Part shown: piece by piece, positions 7,275-14,484 of the stretch
How positions within the stretch are numbered: position 1 is the stretch's first letter
How the letters are laid out: each line of letters starts with the position of its first letter
DNA from: Micromonospora echinofusca
Lineage (GTDB): Bacteria; Actinomycetota; Actinomycetes; Mycobacteriales; Micromonosporaceae
Length of the DNA stretch: 35,447 bases
Assembly (NCBI RefSeq): GCF_017614955.1
Contig: NZ_WVUH01000020.1
Coordinates: forward strand, 1-35,447
Direction of reading: 5' to 3'
Made by a program: the position numbers and the translations under genes
The notes under the pieces: model-generated
The model's database searches: none
Seen by the model: only the letters and a program-made list of their open reading frames with translations
What the model was told of the DNA's origin: nothing

Positions 7275-7965
7275 TAGTCACGGAGCCTGAAGGGTCTACG
7301 CGACCGGCGGTGCGGCCATCGCTTGCCGCAGCGACAGCACACACGGCGCGTCCCCACAACTTCGCTCGGAAAATCTTCCTGAGCCAAGGGGCAATAATCT
7401 TTTTTCCGATTACTTTGGAGCATAGTGATTCCCTTCTAAAAAGAGTTTAGAAAAACTTCCAGAAAACCCGACAGACTGCACTCGTGAACGCCGACCGGGA
7501 TCGACGACAACCGTACGCGAAATTGCGCAAGATATCAATACCCCTGATCAACTTGCGTCTACTGACGCGCATGACCATCCTGCCTGACCAGGCACAATCG
7601 CCTGAAATTGCCGCTACGACTCTCGCGCCTCCGCCCGTATGGGGGTACCGGTAATTCGCGCCAATAATTTCTGGAAGAGCTAGGGGTAAAAAAGTTGCAA
7701 GACTGGCAGCGGACGTAAAAGAAGCGGCTTTCTTGCTAGCAGTTGGCGCGAGTCAGCCCTCCCCACAACAGAACGCACCCACCACCGCACCCCGCCGACC
7801 AGAACGGCCCGCTGAGAACCCTCAGCCGGATCGGCGCATGCCTACACACCGGCCAGGTCGAGATCTTGGCTCTACGGCGCTCCCAGCGGGCCGTTCTGTC
7901 GCGTTCTGCGGTCATTCACCCCTGAAACACCGGAAGTGGTCACCTTCAACAGAAAGGCCGTCATC
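7275..7965. other. AT-rich non-coding region, candidate replication origin/regulatory region
   Basis: No convincing gene is seen on either strand between the hairpins and the small gene at 7966. Composition falls to about 40 % G+C at 7381-7440 and stays near 48-58 % to about 7740, against roughly 70 % around it. The stretch 7381-7460 has A and T runs and an inverted repeat TTCTAAA/TTTAGAA at 7434-7440 and 7446-7452. A region of this kind next to a replication gene and iteron-like palindromes is what a duplex-unwinding element would look like. It must also hold the promoter for the downstream small gene-xis-int operon. Confidence 0.55.
7769..7908. repeat. Nested inverted repeats (8 bp outer, 15 bp inner) upstream of the xis operon
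   Basis: Inner arms 7800-7814 and 7884-7898 are perfect 15-bp reverse complements (core AACGGCCCGCTG), separated by 69 nt. Outer arms CAGAACGC (7769-7776) and GCGTTCTG (7901-7908) are also complementary. Both contain the word CAGAACG. The structure ends about 58 nt before the start of the small gene at 7966. It could fold as a long RNA leader controlling the xis-int operon, or be paired binding sites for a repressor. Confidence 0.5.
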
Positions 7966-8133
7966 GTGCGAATCAGGCTGCACGGCACACCCGCTGAGAC
8001 AGCCGCGATCCTCACCGCTCTCGCCCACGTCCTCACCATCCACCGCGCCAGCCGGCCCTACCCCGACCGGCCCCCGTCCACCCGGCACCGCATCTACCTC
8101 GACGCCACCCCGAGGAAGGACAGCCGCCAGTGA
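7966..8133 (+). CDS. Small hypothetical protein upstream of xis
   Basis: 55 aa; GTG 7966 is preferred over GTG 7936 because GAAAGG lies eight nt upstream of it. The sequence VRIRLHGTPAETAAILTALAHVLTIHRASRPYPDRPPSTRHRIYLDA resembles short proteins encoded before the excisionase in other actinomycete elements. It appears to form a small alpha/beta fold. Its stop overlaps the xis start (GTGA), so it belongs to the recombination operon. Function unknown. Confidence 0.6.
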   Translation: MRIRLHGTPAETAAILTALAHVLTIHRASRPYPDRPPSTRHRIYLDATPRKDSRQ

Positions 8134-8345
8134 CCAGCCGCCCGCAGCGCACCACCCCCACCGGCAACCTGCTCACCCTCGCCGAAGTCCTGGACGAACT
8201 CCGCGTACCCCGGTCGACCTTCTTCCGCTGGAAGGCCACCGGCCGCGCGCCCAAAACCATCAAGTACCCGAACGGCAGCCTGTACGTCCGCCGCCGCGAC
8301 CTGGACGCCTGGCTCGATGACCACGAGGAAGAGGCAGCCGCTTGA
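8130..8345 (+). CDS. xis: Excisionase (helix-turn-helix, MerR/AlpA-like)
   Basis: 71 aa. The core LLTLAEVLDELRVPRSTFFRWKATGRAPKTIKYPNGSLYVRRRDLDAWLDDHEE is the winged helix-turn-helix of Xis/AlpA-type recombination directionality factors (HTH_17-like). It overlaps the gene before it by GTGA and the integrase by TTGA, so xis and int are translationally coupled, as in pSAM2. It should bend DNA at the attachment site and favour excision. The assignment rests on fold and position. Confidence 0.88.
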   Translation: MTSRPQRTTPTGNLLTLAEVLDELRVPRSTFFRWKATGRAPKTIKYPNGSLYVRRRDLDAWLDDHEEEAAA

Positions 8346-9718
8346 GTAGCTACAACGTGCGGATTCACGCGATTCTGACCAACGATCTGTCCGGAAAGAA
8401 GAAGTCGTACACCGTCCGGTGGAAGGTCGCTGATAAGCCCTTCCGGGAAACGTTCGCTACCGGTGCGCTGGCGGAAAGCTTCCGTTCGAAACTGGTCGTG
8501 GCGCAGCGGGAAGGAACGGCGTTCGATGAAAAGACCGGGCTACCTGAGCCGATGGCCCGGGAACTCAACAGCCGGAGTTGGTACGACCTGGCCGTGTCGT
8601 TCGTAGACATGAAGTGGCCGCGTGCCGCCGCGACTCAGCGCAAGAGCATCGCCGACGCGCTCACCACCGTCACCCCTGCGCTGCTCGCCACGTCACGCGG
8701 CGCACCCGACGAAGCGGAAATTCGCCACGCCCTCTACACCTGGGTCTTCAACAAGCAGCAGCGAGACCGGGACAACAGCACGCCACCGGACGATCTCACG
8801 CAGGTTGTTCGATGGCTCAAGGCGAACACGCTTCCACTACCGGACGTAGCCAACCCGGCGACGGTACGGAAAGCCCTGGACCTGTTGACCACCAGGATTG
8901 ACGGTGGGCCGGCCGCCGCCAACACAGTGGCGAGGAAGCGCGCAGTCTTCTACAGCGCCTTGAAATACGCCGTCGAGCTGCGGTATCTCGACGCGCATCC
9001 GATGGACTTCATTCAGTGGCGGGCGCCAAAGAACACCGATCAGGTCGACCGGAAGGTGGTGGTAAATCCCGAGCAAGCCCGGTCGCTGCTCGCGGCGGTA
9101 CGGAAGCGGGACCCGCACTTGGAAGGCTTCTTCGCCTGCATGTACTTCGCCGCCCTACGCCCGTCCGAGGTGATCCACCTGCGCGCCGACGAGTGCGAGC
9201 TACCCGAAGAGGGATGGGGCTGGCTCCACCTCAGCGGGTCGACGCAGCAGGTTGGCATGGACTGGAGCGACAGCGGGACATCGTTGGAAGACCGGGAACT
9301 GAAGCACCGGGCGAAGAAGGCGACCCGCGACGTACCGGCCTGCCCGGAGCTGGTCGGCATCCTGCGGCAACACCTACGGGAGCACTGCCGGAGCGCCCAC
9401 GGCCGGATGTTCAACGCCGCTGGTGCACGGGTGGCCCCGGTGTCGAAGAGCACCTACCTGCGCGCCTGGCGGCAGGCCCGAGAGACAGCGTTGTCACCCG
9501 CCCAGCAGTGGTCACCGCTGGCGCATCGGCCGTACGACCTGCGGCACGCGGCCGTGTCGCTCTGGCTCAACGCTGGTGTGCCAGCGACCCAGGTCGCGCA
9601 GTGGGCAGGGCACAGTGTGCACGTACTGCTGAAGGTCTACGCCTCGTGCATCGACGGCCAGGACGAGGCGGCCCGGAAGCGAATCGAGGGTGCGTTGGGC
9701 ACCGAGGAAGCCGGGTAG
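8342..9718 (+). CDS. int: Tyrosine site-specific integrase
   Basis: 458 aa from a TTG start overlapping the xis stop. The N-terminal part is an arm-binding and SAM-like region; the catalytic domain begins near residue 235. Catalytic residues are visible: Arg273 (ALRPSEV), Arg401 with His402 (YDLRHAAVSLW), His424 (WAGHS) and the nucleophile Tyr433 (LKVYAS). The box-II histidine of the usual HxxR is Tyr here (Y-D-L-R), a frequent variant in actinobacterial integrases. It should recombine attP with the 3' end of the neighbouring tRNA-Ser gene. The rare TTG start and the overlap probably keep integrase expression low and tied to Xis. Confidence 0.95.
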   Translation: MSSYNVRIHAILTNDLSGKKKSYTVRWKVADKPFRETFATGALAESFRSKLVVAQREGTAFDEKTGLPEPMARELNSRSWYDLAVSFVDMKWPRAAATQRKSIADALTTVTPALLATSRGAPDEAEIRHALYTWVFNKQQRDRDNSTPPDDLTQVVRWLKANTLPLPDVANPATVRKALDLLTTRIDGGPAAANTVARKRAVFYSALKYAVELRYLDAHPMDFIQWRAPKNTDQVDRKVVVNPEQARSLLAAVRKRDPHLEGFFACMYFAALRPSEVIHLRADECELPEEGWGWLHLSGSTQQVGMDWSDSGTSLEDRELKHRAKKATRDVPACPELVGILRQHLREHCRSAHGRMFNAAGARVAPVSKSTYLRAWRQARETALSPAQQWSPLAHRPYDLRHAAVSLWLNAGVPATQVAQWAGHSVHVLLKVYASCIDGQDEAARKRIEGALGTEEAG

Positions 9719-9796
9719 CGCCGACACGGATACGACACGACCAGTGAGACCCGGCGGGTAGCAGCGGGACGAAGTGAGACCTATTCACAAATGACG

Positions 9797-9840
9797 AAAC
9801 GCCCTCTGACCGGTGTTCGCACTGGTCAGAGGGCGTTTTT
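9797..9840 (+). terminator. Rho-independent terminator after int, also facing the tRNA
   Basis: A 19-bp stem (9797-9815 with 9820-9838, one G-T wobble) closes a UUCG loop and is followed by a run of five T. It lies 78 nt after int and before the convergent tRNA-Ser gene. Read on the minus strand it ends in TTT, so it may stop transcription in both directions. Confidence 0.9.
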
Positions 9841-9853
9841 GCTGCGTGGGGAG

Positions 9854-9895
9854 CGGAGGGTGTGGGATTCGAACCCACGAAGAGGTTGCCCCCTT
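9854..9895. other. Probable attachment site (attL/attR core) in the tRNA 3' half
   Basis: AICE integrases of this type recombine within the 3' half of a tRNA gene, usually from the T arm to the end of the acceptor stem. The integrase gene and its terminator abut this end of tRNA-Ser. The exact core cannot be defined because the second copy is outside the window; the range given is an estimate. Confidence 0.5.
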
Positions 9896-9940
9896 ACCGG
9901 TTTTCAAGACCAGCGCCATCGGCCACTAGGCGAACCCTCC
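9854..9940 (-). tRNA. tRNA-Ser (anticodon UGA)
   Basis: On the minus strand the 87-nt sequence folds as a class II tRNA. The acceptor stem is GGAGGGT/ACCCTCC with discriminator G, the anticodon arm CTGGT-CTTGAAA-ACCGG has the anticodon TGA, a long variable arm (GGGGGCAACCTC) is present, and the T arm is GTGGGTTCGAATCCCAC. CCA is not encoded. The 3' end faces the integrase, making this the AICE insertion site. The gene remains intact because the element supplies the same 3' sequence. Confidence 0.97.
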
Positions 9941-10085
9941 CGACGCGGTACCCCGCAGGGATCCGCGACGTGCCTAGTCTGCCATGCCCGGATCACCGAT
10001 GCCGCTGTCGCCTGCGGGGGTGGGACGAGATTAGGGGTACCCGGTCGGCGGGCGGCGTACCGGCGCGGTGGGGTATGACTGGAGC

Positions 10086-11069
10086 ATGTACGCGATCACC
10101 GTCGACGAGCCGGGTGGACCCGAGGCGCTGCGCTGGACCGAGGTGCCCGATCCGGAGCCCGGCCCGGGTGAGGTGATCGTGGACGTGCGGGCCAGTGCGG
10201 TGAACCGGGCCGACCTGTTGCAGCGGCAGGGGCACTATCCGCCACCGCCGGGCGCGCCCGCGTACCCGGGTCTGGAATGCTCCGGGGTGATCAGCGCCAC
10301 CGGCTCCGATGTGGCCGACTGGCGGGTGGGCCAGGAGGTCTGTGCGCTGCTCGCCGGGGGTGGCTACGCCGAGCGGGTGGTGGTGCCGGCCGGGCAGTTG
10401 CTGCCGGTGCCGGCCGGGGTGGACCTGGTCGACGCGGCAGCGCTGCCCGAGGTGGCCTGCACCGTCTGGTCGAACGTCCGGCAGGTGGCCGGGCTGCGCC
10501 GGGGCGAGACGCTGCTGGTGCACGGAGGTGGCAGCGGCATCGGCACGTTCGCGATCCAGTTCGGTGCGGCGCTGGGCGCGACGGTGCTGGTGACCGCGCG
10601 GTCCGGCAAGCATGATCGGCTCCGCGAGCTGGGCGCGGCCCACACGATCGACTACCGCGCCGAGGATTTCGTCGAGGTGACCCGGCGGGTGACCGACGGG
10701 CGGGGTGCCGACGTGATCCTGGACATCATGGGCGGGGCGTACCTGCCCCGGAACGTGGCGGCTCTGGCCACCAGTGGTCGGCTGGTGGTGATCGGTCTCC
10801 AGGGCGGCCGGAAGGGCGAGCTGGACCTGTCCGCGCTGCTGGCGAAGCGGGCGTCGGTGACCGCCACCGCGCTGCGGTCCCGGCCGGTCGCGGAGAAGGC
10901 CGCGATCGTGCGGGGGGTACGCGACGAGGTGTGGCCGCTGGTGGAGTCCGGCACGGTCCGGCCGGTCGTCGACCGGCGGCTGCCGATGGCCGAGGCCGCC
11001 GGGGCGCACCGGCTCGTCGAGTCGAGCGACCACCTGGGCAAGGTGCTGCTGGTCACCCCGTCGCGTTGA
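10086..11069 (+). CDS. NAD(P)H-quinone oxidoreductase, PIG3/zeta-crystallin family
   Basis: 327 aa, starting MYAITVDEPGGPEALRW, the usual start of this family; upstream GTG 10068 is an alternative. It is a zinc-free medium-chain dehydrogenase: an N-terminal GroES-like domain (NRADLLQRQGHYPPPPGAPAYPGLECSG) and a Rossmann domain with the NADPH-binding LLVHGGGSGIGTFAIQFGAALGA near residues 140-162. Such enzymes reduce quinones with NADPH. It converges on soxR, so a role in the redox response is reasonable but inferred. It is the first chromosomal protein gene beyond the AICE target tRNA. Confidence 0.9.
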   Translation: MYAITVDEPGGPEALRWTEVPDPEPGPGEVIVDVRASAVNRADLLQRQGHYPPPPGAPAYPGLECSGVISATGSDVADWRVGQEVCALLAGGGYAERVVVPAGQLLPVPAGVDLVDAAALPEVACTVWSNVRQVAGLRRGETLLVHGGGSGIGTFAIQFGAALGATVLVTARSGKHDRLRELGAAHTIDYRAEDFVEVTRRVTDGRGADVILDIMGGAYLPRNVAALATSGRLVVIGLQGGRKGELDLSALLAKRASVTATALRSRPVAEKAAIVRGVRDEVWPLVESGTVRPVVDRRLPMAEAAGAHRLVESSDHLGKVLLVTPSR

Positions 11070-11075
11070 ACGGCG

Positions 11076-11158
11076 GGCTCGACGTGGGCGACATGAGCCG
11101 GGCGGCGGCTCAGCAGGACGGCTCGACGTGGGCGACATGAGCCCGGCGGCGGCTCAGC
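11076..11158. repeat. 39-bp direct repeat with hairpins between convergent genes
   Basis: 11076-11114 and 11120-11158 are identical except for one base. Each copy contains a GAGCC/GGCTC stem of 5-6 bp. The second copy covers the soxR stop codon (11154-11156), so the 3' end of soxR appears to have been duplicated. Together they may serve as tandem terminators for the convergent quinone reductase and soxR genes. Confidence 0.65.
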
Positions 11159-11630
11159 GGGGCAGCATGAGCCGGGCACCGGGCCCTTCCGCGCCGAGGG
11201 CGTCCCCGGCGTTGTAGAGCGCACACTTCTGAAGGGAGAGGCAGCCGCAGCCGATGCAACCGGTGAGGTTGTCCCGCAGTTTCTCGATGAGCCGGATCCG
11301 CTCGTCCAGGCGGTTCCGCCAGGTCGCGGAGAGCTGCGCCCAGTCGGCGGCGGTCGGGGTACGGGATTCGGGTAACGAGTCGAGGGCCTCGCGGATCTCC
11401 TCCAGCGAGACTCCCACCTGCTGGGCGATCCGGATGAACGCCACCCGACGCAGTTCGGCGCGTTCGTAGCGGCGCTGGTTGCCGCCGGTGCGGCCGGCAC
11501 GGATCAGGCCGAGCCGTTCGTAGTAGCGCAGGGCCGAGGCGGCCACCCCGCTGCGGGCGGCCAACTGGCCGATGGTCATCGTGCCGGTTGCCGCCGGTGC
11601 GCCGTCCGGCCAGACCGAAGCGTGCGTCAT
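11154..11630 (-). CDS. soxR: Redox-sensing MerR-family regulator SoxR
   Basis: 158 aa. The N-terminal HTH (MTIGQLAARSGVAASALRYYERLGLIRAGRTGGNQRRYERAELRRVAFIRIAQ) is MerR type, and the C-terminal iron-sulfur loop has the exact SoxR spacing C-x2-C-x-C-x5-C (Cys125, 128, 130, 136), which binds a [2Fe-2S] cluster. ATG 11630 is chosen, with AAGGG about nine nt upstream; ATG at residue 18 is possible. SoxR in actinobacteria senses redox-active metabolites and activates promoters with over-long spacers. The gene is divergent from the split transketolase, and a SoxR-like palindrome lies in the 49-nt gap. Confidence 0.93.
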   Translation of the reverse strand: MTHASVWPDGAPAATGTMTIGQLAARSGVAASALRYYERLGLIRAGRTGGNQRRYERAELRRVAFIRIAQQVGVSLEEIREALDSLPESRTPTAADWAQLSATWRNRLDERIRLIEKLRDNLTGCIGCGCLSLQKCALYNAGDALGAEGPGARLMLPR

Positions 11631-11642
11631 GTCACGTCGCCC

Positions 11643-11673
11643 TTGAGTTGAAGTGAACTTCAACTTGCAGGCT
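11643..11673 (+). promoter_or_regulatory. SoxR-type operator within a 19-bp-spacer promoter
   Basis: The 20-bp perfect palindrome at 11646-11665 has the form AGTTGAAGT-GA-ACTTCAACT, sharing the AAGT-N2-ACTT core of known SoxR boxes. It sits between a possible -35 TTGAGT (11643-11648) and -10 CAGGCT (11668-11673) separated by 19 nt, the long spacing typical of MerR-family promoters. The -10 lies 6 nt before the transketolase ATG at 11680, which would give a nearly leaderless transcript. Autoregulation of soxR from the same site is likely. Confidence 0.75.
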
Positions 11674-11679
11674 AGTCGT

Positions 11680-12372
11680 ATGCGAACCACCACCGCCACG
11701 GACCGCAGGCGCATCGAGGCGCTGCTCCGCCGACTGACCGGCGACGAGAAACATGCCCCGAGCGCCCATTCCACCCTCGACGTGCTCCAGGTGCTCTACG
11801 AGCGGGTACTGGACGTCGACCCGGAGCATCCGGACGATCCGGACCGCGACCGGTTCCTGCTCTCCAAGGGACACGGCCCCGCCGCGTACTACGCGGTCCT
11901 CGCCGCCCGTGGCTTCTTCCCCGAGCACTGGCTGGACGACCTGGCCGGGCCGGACAGCCCGCTCGGTCACCACCCGGACCGGCTCCTGGTGCCGGGCGTC
12001 GAGATCGGTTCCGGCTCGCTCGGGCACGGCCTGGGTCTCGGCGTCGGCATCGCGCTCGGCCTGCGGGCGCAGGGACTGCTCCGGCCCCGGATCTTCGTCC
12101 TGCTCGGCGACGCGGAACTGGACGAGGGATCCAACCACGAGGCGGTCGCGTACGCCGGGGCGACCGGCCTGGCGAGCATCACCGCCATCGTCGTCGACAA
12201 CCGGTCCGCGACGCACGGCTGGCCGGGTGGCCTGGCCAGCCGGTTCACCGTGAACGGCTGGACCGGGGTCACCGTCGACGGGCGCGACCAGGATGCCCTG
12301 GCTGCCGCGCTGACCGGGCACGACAACCGCCGGCCGCACGTGGTGGTCGCCGTCACCGAACCGAAGGAGTGA
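11680..12372 (+). CDS. Transketolase, N-terminal (TPP-binding) subunit
   Basis: 230 aa starting MRTTTATDRRRIE. The conserved LSKGHGPAAYYAVLA block is at 61-77, and the thiamine diphosphate/metal motif GDAELDEGSNHEA at 143-155 ends with VVDN. It corresponds to the first half of a full transketolase; it is paired with the second half two nt downstream. An upstream in-frame ATG at 11653 lies inside the SoxR palindrome, so 11680 is favoured. The product would shuttle two-carbon units in the pentose phosphate pathway or a related specialised pathway. It is at the short end for such subunits. Confidence 0.85.
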   Translation: MRTTTATDRRRIEALLRRLTGDEKHAPSAHSTLDVLQVLYERVLDVDPEHPDDPDRDRFLLSKGHGPAAYYAVLAARGFFPEHWLDDLAGPDSPLGHHPDRLLVPGVEIGSGSLGHGLGLGVGIALGLRAQGLLRPRIFVLLGDAELDEGSNHEAVAYAGATGLASITAIVVDNRSATHGWPGGLASRFTVNGWTGVTVDGRDQDALAAALTGHDNRRPHVVVAVTEPKE

Positions 12373-12374
12373 CC

Positions 12375-13259
12375 GTGCGCGAGACCTTCATCGACACGAC
12401 CTCGGCGATCCTCACCGAGGAGCCGCGTACCGCGCTGGTGCTCGCGGACATCTCCGCCGCCGCGTTCGCCCCGGCGGCCCGACGGCACCCGGACCGGGTA
12501 CTCAACGTCGGGATCCGGGAGCAGCTCATGATCGGGGTGGCCGGTGGGCTGGCCCTGACCGGGCTGCGGCCGATCGTGCACTCGTACGCGACGTTCCTGG
12601 TCGACCGGGCGTACGAGCAGATCAAGCTGGACCTGGACCACCAGGGTGTGGGGGCGGTGCTGGTCAGCGTCGGGGCGTCGTACGACGGGGCGAGCATGGG
12701 GCGTACCCACATGTCCCCGCAGGACGTGGCGCTGCTGGACACGCTGGGCGGCTGGACGGTGCACGTACCCGGGCACGCCGGTGAGGTGACCGGTCCGCTG
12801 CGTACGGCGGTCGCCGGTGACGGGGCGGTGTACCTGCGGCTCTCCACGCAGACCAACGACCGGGCCCGACCGGGTGACGGGAGTCTGGCGGTGGTGCGCC
12901 CGGGTGGCGCCGGTGCCCCGCTGGTGGTCGCGGTCGGACCGGTGCTCGACGAGGTACTGGCGGCCGTGGCCGGGTTGGATGTGACGGTGGCCTACACCAA
13001 CCGGCCCCGACCGTTCGACACCGTAGGGCTCCGGGCGCTCGCCGGCACCGAGGTCGTGCTGGTGGAGCCCTACCTGGCCGGTACGTCGAGCCGGCTGGTC
13101 GACGCGGCGCTCGCGGACCGTCCGCACCGGCTGCTGTCGTTGGGTGTCGGACGGGAGGATCTGCACCGGTACGGCAGCGCGGCCGACCACGCCCGGTGGC
13201 ACGGGCTGGATGCGGCCGGGCTACGCCACTCGATCAGCGCCTTCCTGGATCCGGCCTGA
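12375..13259 (+). CDS. Transketolase, C-terminal (pyrimidine-binding) subunit
   Basis: 294 aa. GTG 12375 is chosen because AAGGAG lies six nt upstream, inside the end of the first subunit gene. The pyrimidine-binding domain has the catalytic glutamate in NVGIREQ (Glu49), followed by IVHSYATFLVDRAYEQIKLD and GASYDGASMGRTHMSPQDVALL. The C-terminal domain covers about 160-290. With the upstream gene it forms an alpha2beta2 transketolase. Both genes are predicted to be under SoxR control. Confidence 0.87.
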   Translation: MRETFIDTTSAILTEEPRTALVLADISAAAFAPAARRHPDRVLNVGIREQLMIGVAGGLALTGLRPIVHSYATFLVDRAYEQIKLDLDHQGVGAVLVSVGASYDGASMGRTHMSPQDVALLDTLGGWTVHVPGHAGEVTGPLRTAVAGDGAVYLRLSTQTNDRARPGDGSLAVVRPGGAGAPLVVAVGPVLDEVLAAVAGLDVTVAYTNRPRPFDTVGLRALAGTEVVLVEPYLAGTSSRLVDAALADRPHRLLSLGVGREDLHRYGSAADHARWHGLDAAGLRHSISAFLDPA

Positions 13260-13280
13260 GCCGTCGGATCAGGAGCTGAC

Positions 13281-13979
13281 CTACGCGGCCTGGGGGCGAC
13301 GGCGGGCCCGCTCCCGGCCCAGGATCCAGATCGCCTCCACCCCGTCCTTCCAGGTGATCTTCTTGCCCTCCTCGCGGCCCCGGGCGCGGTAGCTGATCGG
13401 CACCTCGTAGGGGCGGATCCGGCGGCGCAGGAGCTTGCCGGTGACCTCGGCCTCCATGCCGAAGCCCCGGGAGCGCACGTCCAGGGAGCGGTACAGCTCC
13501 ACCGGCATCAGCTTGAAGCAGGTCTCCAGGTCACCGATGTACGAGTTGAACAGCACGTTGGCGGCCATCGTCACGCCCTTGTTACCCATCACGTACCAGA
13601 AGCTGTAGGCGCTGTGGCTGCCGAACGTGCGGTTGCCGTAGACCACGGTGGCCCGCCCGTCGAGCACCGGGTCGAGCAGCCGGGGGATGTCCTGCGGGTC
13701 GTACTCCAGGTCGGCGTCGAGGATGACCATGTAGTCGCCCTCGGCGCTGGCCACCGCGGTCTTGATGGCGGCGCCCTTGCCGGCGTTGCGGGGGTGGGTG
13801 ATCACCCGAAGCCGGGCGTCGTCCACCCGGTCGAGGATCTCGCCGGTGCCGTCCCGGCTGCCGTCGTCGACCACGACCAGCTCGATCTCGCACGGGTAGT
13901 CGACCGCCAATGCCTGCTTCAGGGCATCCGCGATCCGTTCTTCCTCGTTGTAGACCGGCATCAGGATCGAGAGCTTCAC
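13281..13979 (-). CDS. GT2 glycosyltransferase, dolichyl/polyprenyl-phosphate mannosyltransferase-like
   Basis: 232 aa. GTG 13979 is chosen, with GGAGAT six nt upstream. It is a GT-A fold: LSILMPVYNEEERI at the start, VVDDGSRDGT, NAGKGAAIKTAV, and the metal-binding DAD in VILDADLEYDPQD. The C-terminal region keeps the FKLMP and GFGMEAEVTGKLLRR blocks of DPM1-like enzymes. No membrane segment is seen, so it probably acts at the cytoplasmic face of the membrane. The gene is convergent with the transketolase operon. A TAGGCT at 14014-14019 on the minus strand could be its -10 box. Confidence 0.85.
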   Translation of the reverse strand: MKLSILMPVYNEEERIADALKQALAVDYPCEIELVVVDDGSRDGTGEILDRVDDARLRVITHPRNAGKGAAIKTAVASAEGDYMVILDADLEYDPQDIPRLLDPVLDGRATVVYGNRTFGSHSAYSFWYVMGNKGVTMAANVLFNSYIGDLETCFKLMPVELYRSLDVRSRGFGMEAEVTGKLLRRRIRPYEVPISYRARGREEGKKITWKDGVEAIWILGRERARRRPQAA

Positions 13980-14484
13980 AGGGATCTCCACGGTGCGACG
14001 ATGAGTCGGGCCTAGCCTAACCCGACCTGCTCATGATGGGTACGAGCCGGCGTCGTGGCTCCGCGTACCCGGACTGTCGGCGGGCTGCTACCGACCGCCT
14101 GCTGGAACGGGTCTGCGCAGGTGGCGGGTGGTCCACCGGCTCCCCACAGTCACCCTACGACCGGCTGCCCGCCGGCATCATCCCGGGCCCTCCCGTCCGC
14201 ATGTCGCGGCGTCGACACGTCTACCTCCCCGGGCGACGTCGTCCGCACGTCGCGGCATCGACACGTCCGCTCGCCGTCCGCATGTCGCGACGTCGGCACG
14301 TCCGCTCGCCGTCCGCACGTCGCGACGTCGGCACGTCCGCGCCCCGTGCCCGGGGCGGCAGGCCGTGCCGACGGAGGCCCTGCCGGCCGAAAAGCTTTCC
14401 GAGATGCATTCACATATCTCGACGGGAGGGCTACGGTCTGGAAACCGATCGACGTCCCCCGATCGACAGGAAAGGAGTGCGTCG
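13980..14484. other. Divergent intergenic region between GT2 and the SGNH esterase
   Basis: About 500 nt without a supported gene. It holds a short inverted repeat GTCGGG/CCCGAC near 14006-14026 overlapping a possible minus-strand -10, the tandem repeats at 14195-14345, and a small hairpin CGAGAT/ATCTCG at 14400-14421 in an AT-richer patch before the esterase start. Promoters for both flanking genes should be here. Confidence 0.5.
14195..14345. repeat. 35-bp tandem repeats upstream of the esterase gene
   Basis: Three contiguous 35-bp units (14241-14275, 14276-14310, 14311-14345) and a longer diverged first copy (from 14195) share the pattern GTCCGCAYGTCGCGR followed by CRTCGRCACGTC. Each unit has the words CGCAYGTCGCG and GTCGGCACGTC. 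There is no spacer sequence, so it is a tandem repeat and not CRISPR. It lies 140 nt upstream of the esterase start and could be a multi-site operator or only unstable DNA. Confidence 0.75.

Larger units (their letters stand above)
1..9853 (+). mobile_element. Partial AICE (actinomycete integrative and conjugative element), integrase end
   Basis: A contiguous set of co-directional genes carries the AICE hallmarks: an SpdB-like membrane protein, an FtsK/SpoIIIE-type TraB, a replication-type protein, an excisionase and a tyrosine integrase. The integrase is the last gene and lies 135 nt from the 3' end of a tRNA-Ser gene, the usual insertion target of such elements. Ordinary chromosomal genes begin directly beyond the tRNA. 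No second copy of the tRNA 3' end is seen at the left edge, so the other attachment site lies outside the window and the element is longer than 9.8 kb. No type IV secretion genes are present, consistent with the single-protein (TraB) DNA transfer of actinomycetes. Known regulators of the pSAM2 type (KorSA, Pra) are not seen here and may lie to the left. Confidence 0.9.

Noticed and set aside
7202..7450. Possible 82-aa protein starting inside the palindrome
   Set aside because: Its first residues are encoded by the inverted repeat (WRLWQFWQG), it has no ribosome site, and it runs through AT-rich non-coding sequence.
7733..8320. 195-codon plus-strand open frame overlapping the small gene and xis
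   Set aside because: Pro/Arg/Thr-rich low-complexity translation, in a different frame from the well-supported xis gene.
1..9853. Prophage
   Set aside because: There are no capsid, terminase or tail genes. A TraB translocase and SpdB-like protein indicate a conjugative element.
14195..14345. CRISPR-like repeat array
   Set aside because: The units are contiguous with no spacers, diverge among themselves, and no cas genes are present; they are tandem repeats.
14128..14484. N-terminal extension of the esterase
   Set aside because: The frame is open, but it translates the tandem repeats. A strong ribosome site and a signal peptide place the start at 14485.
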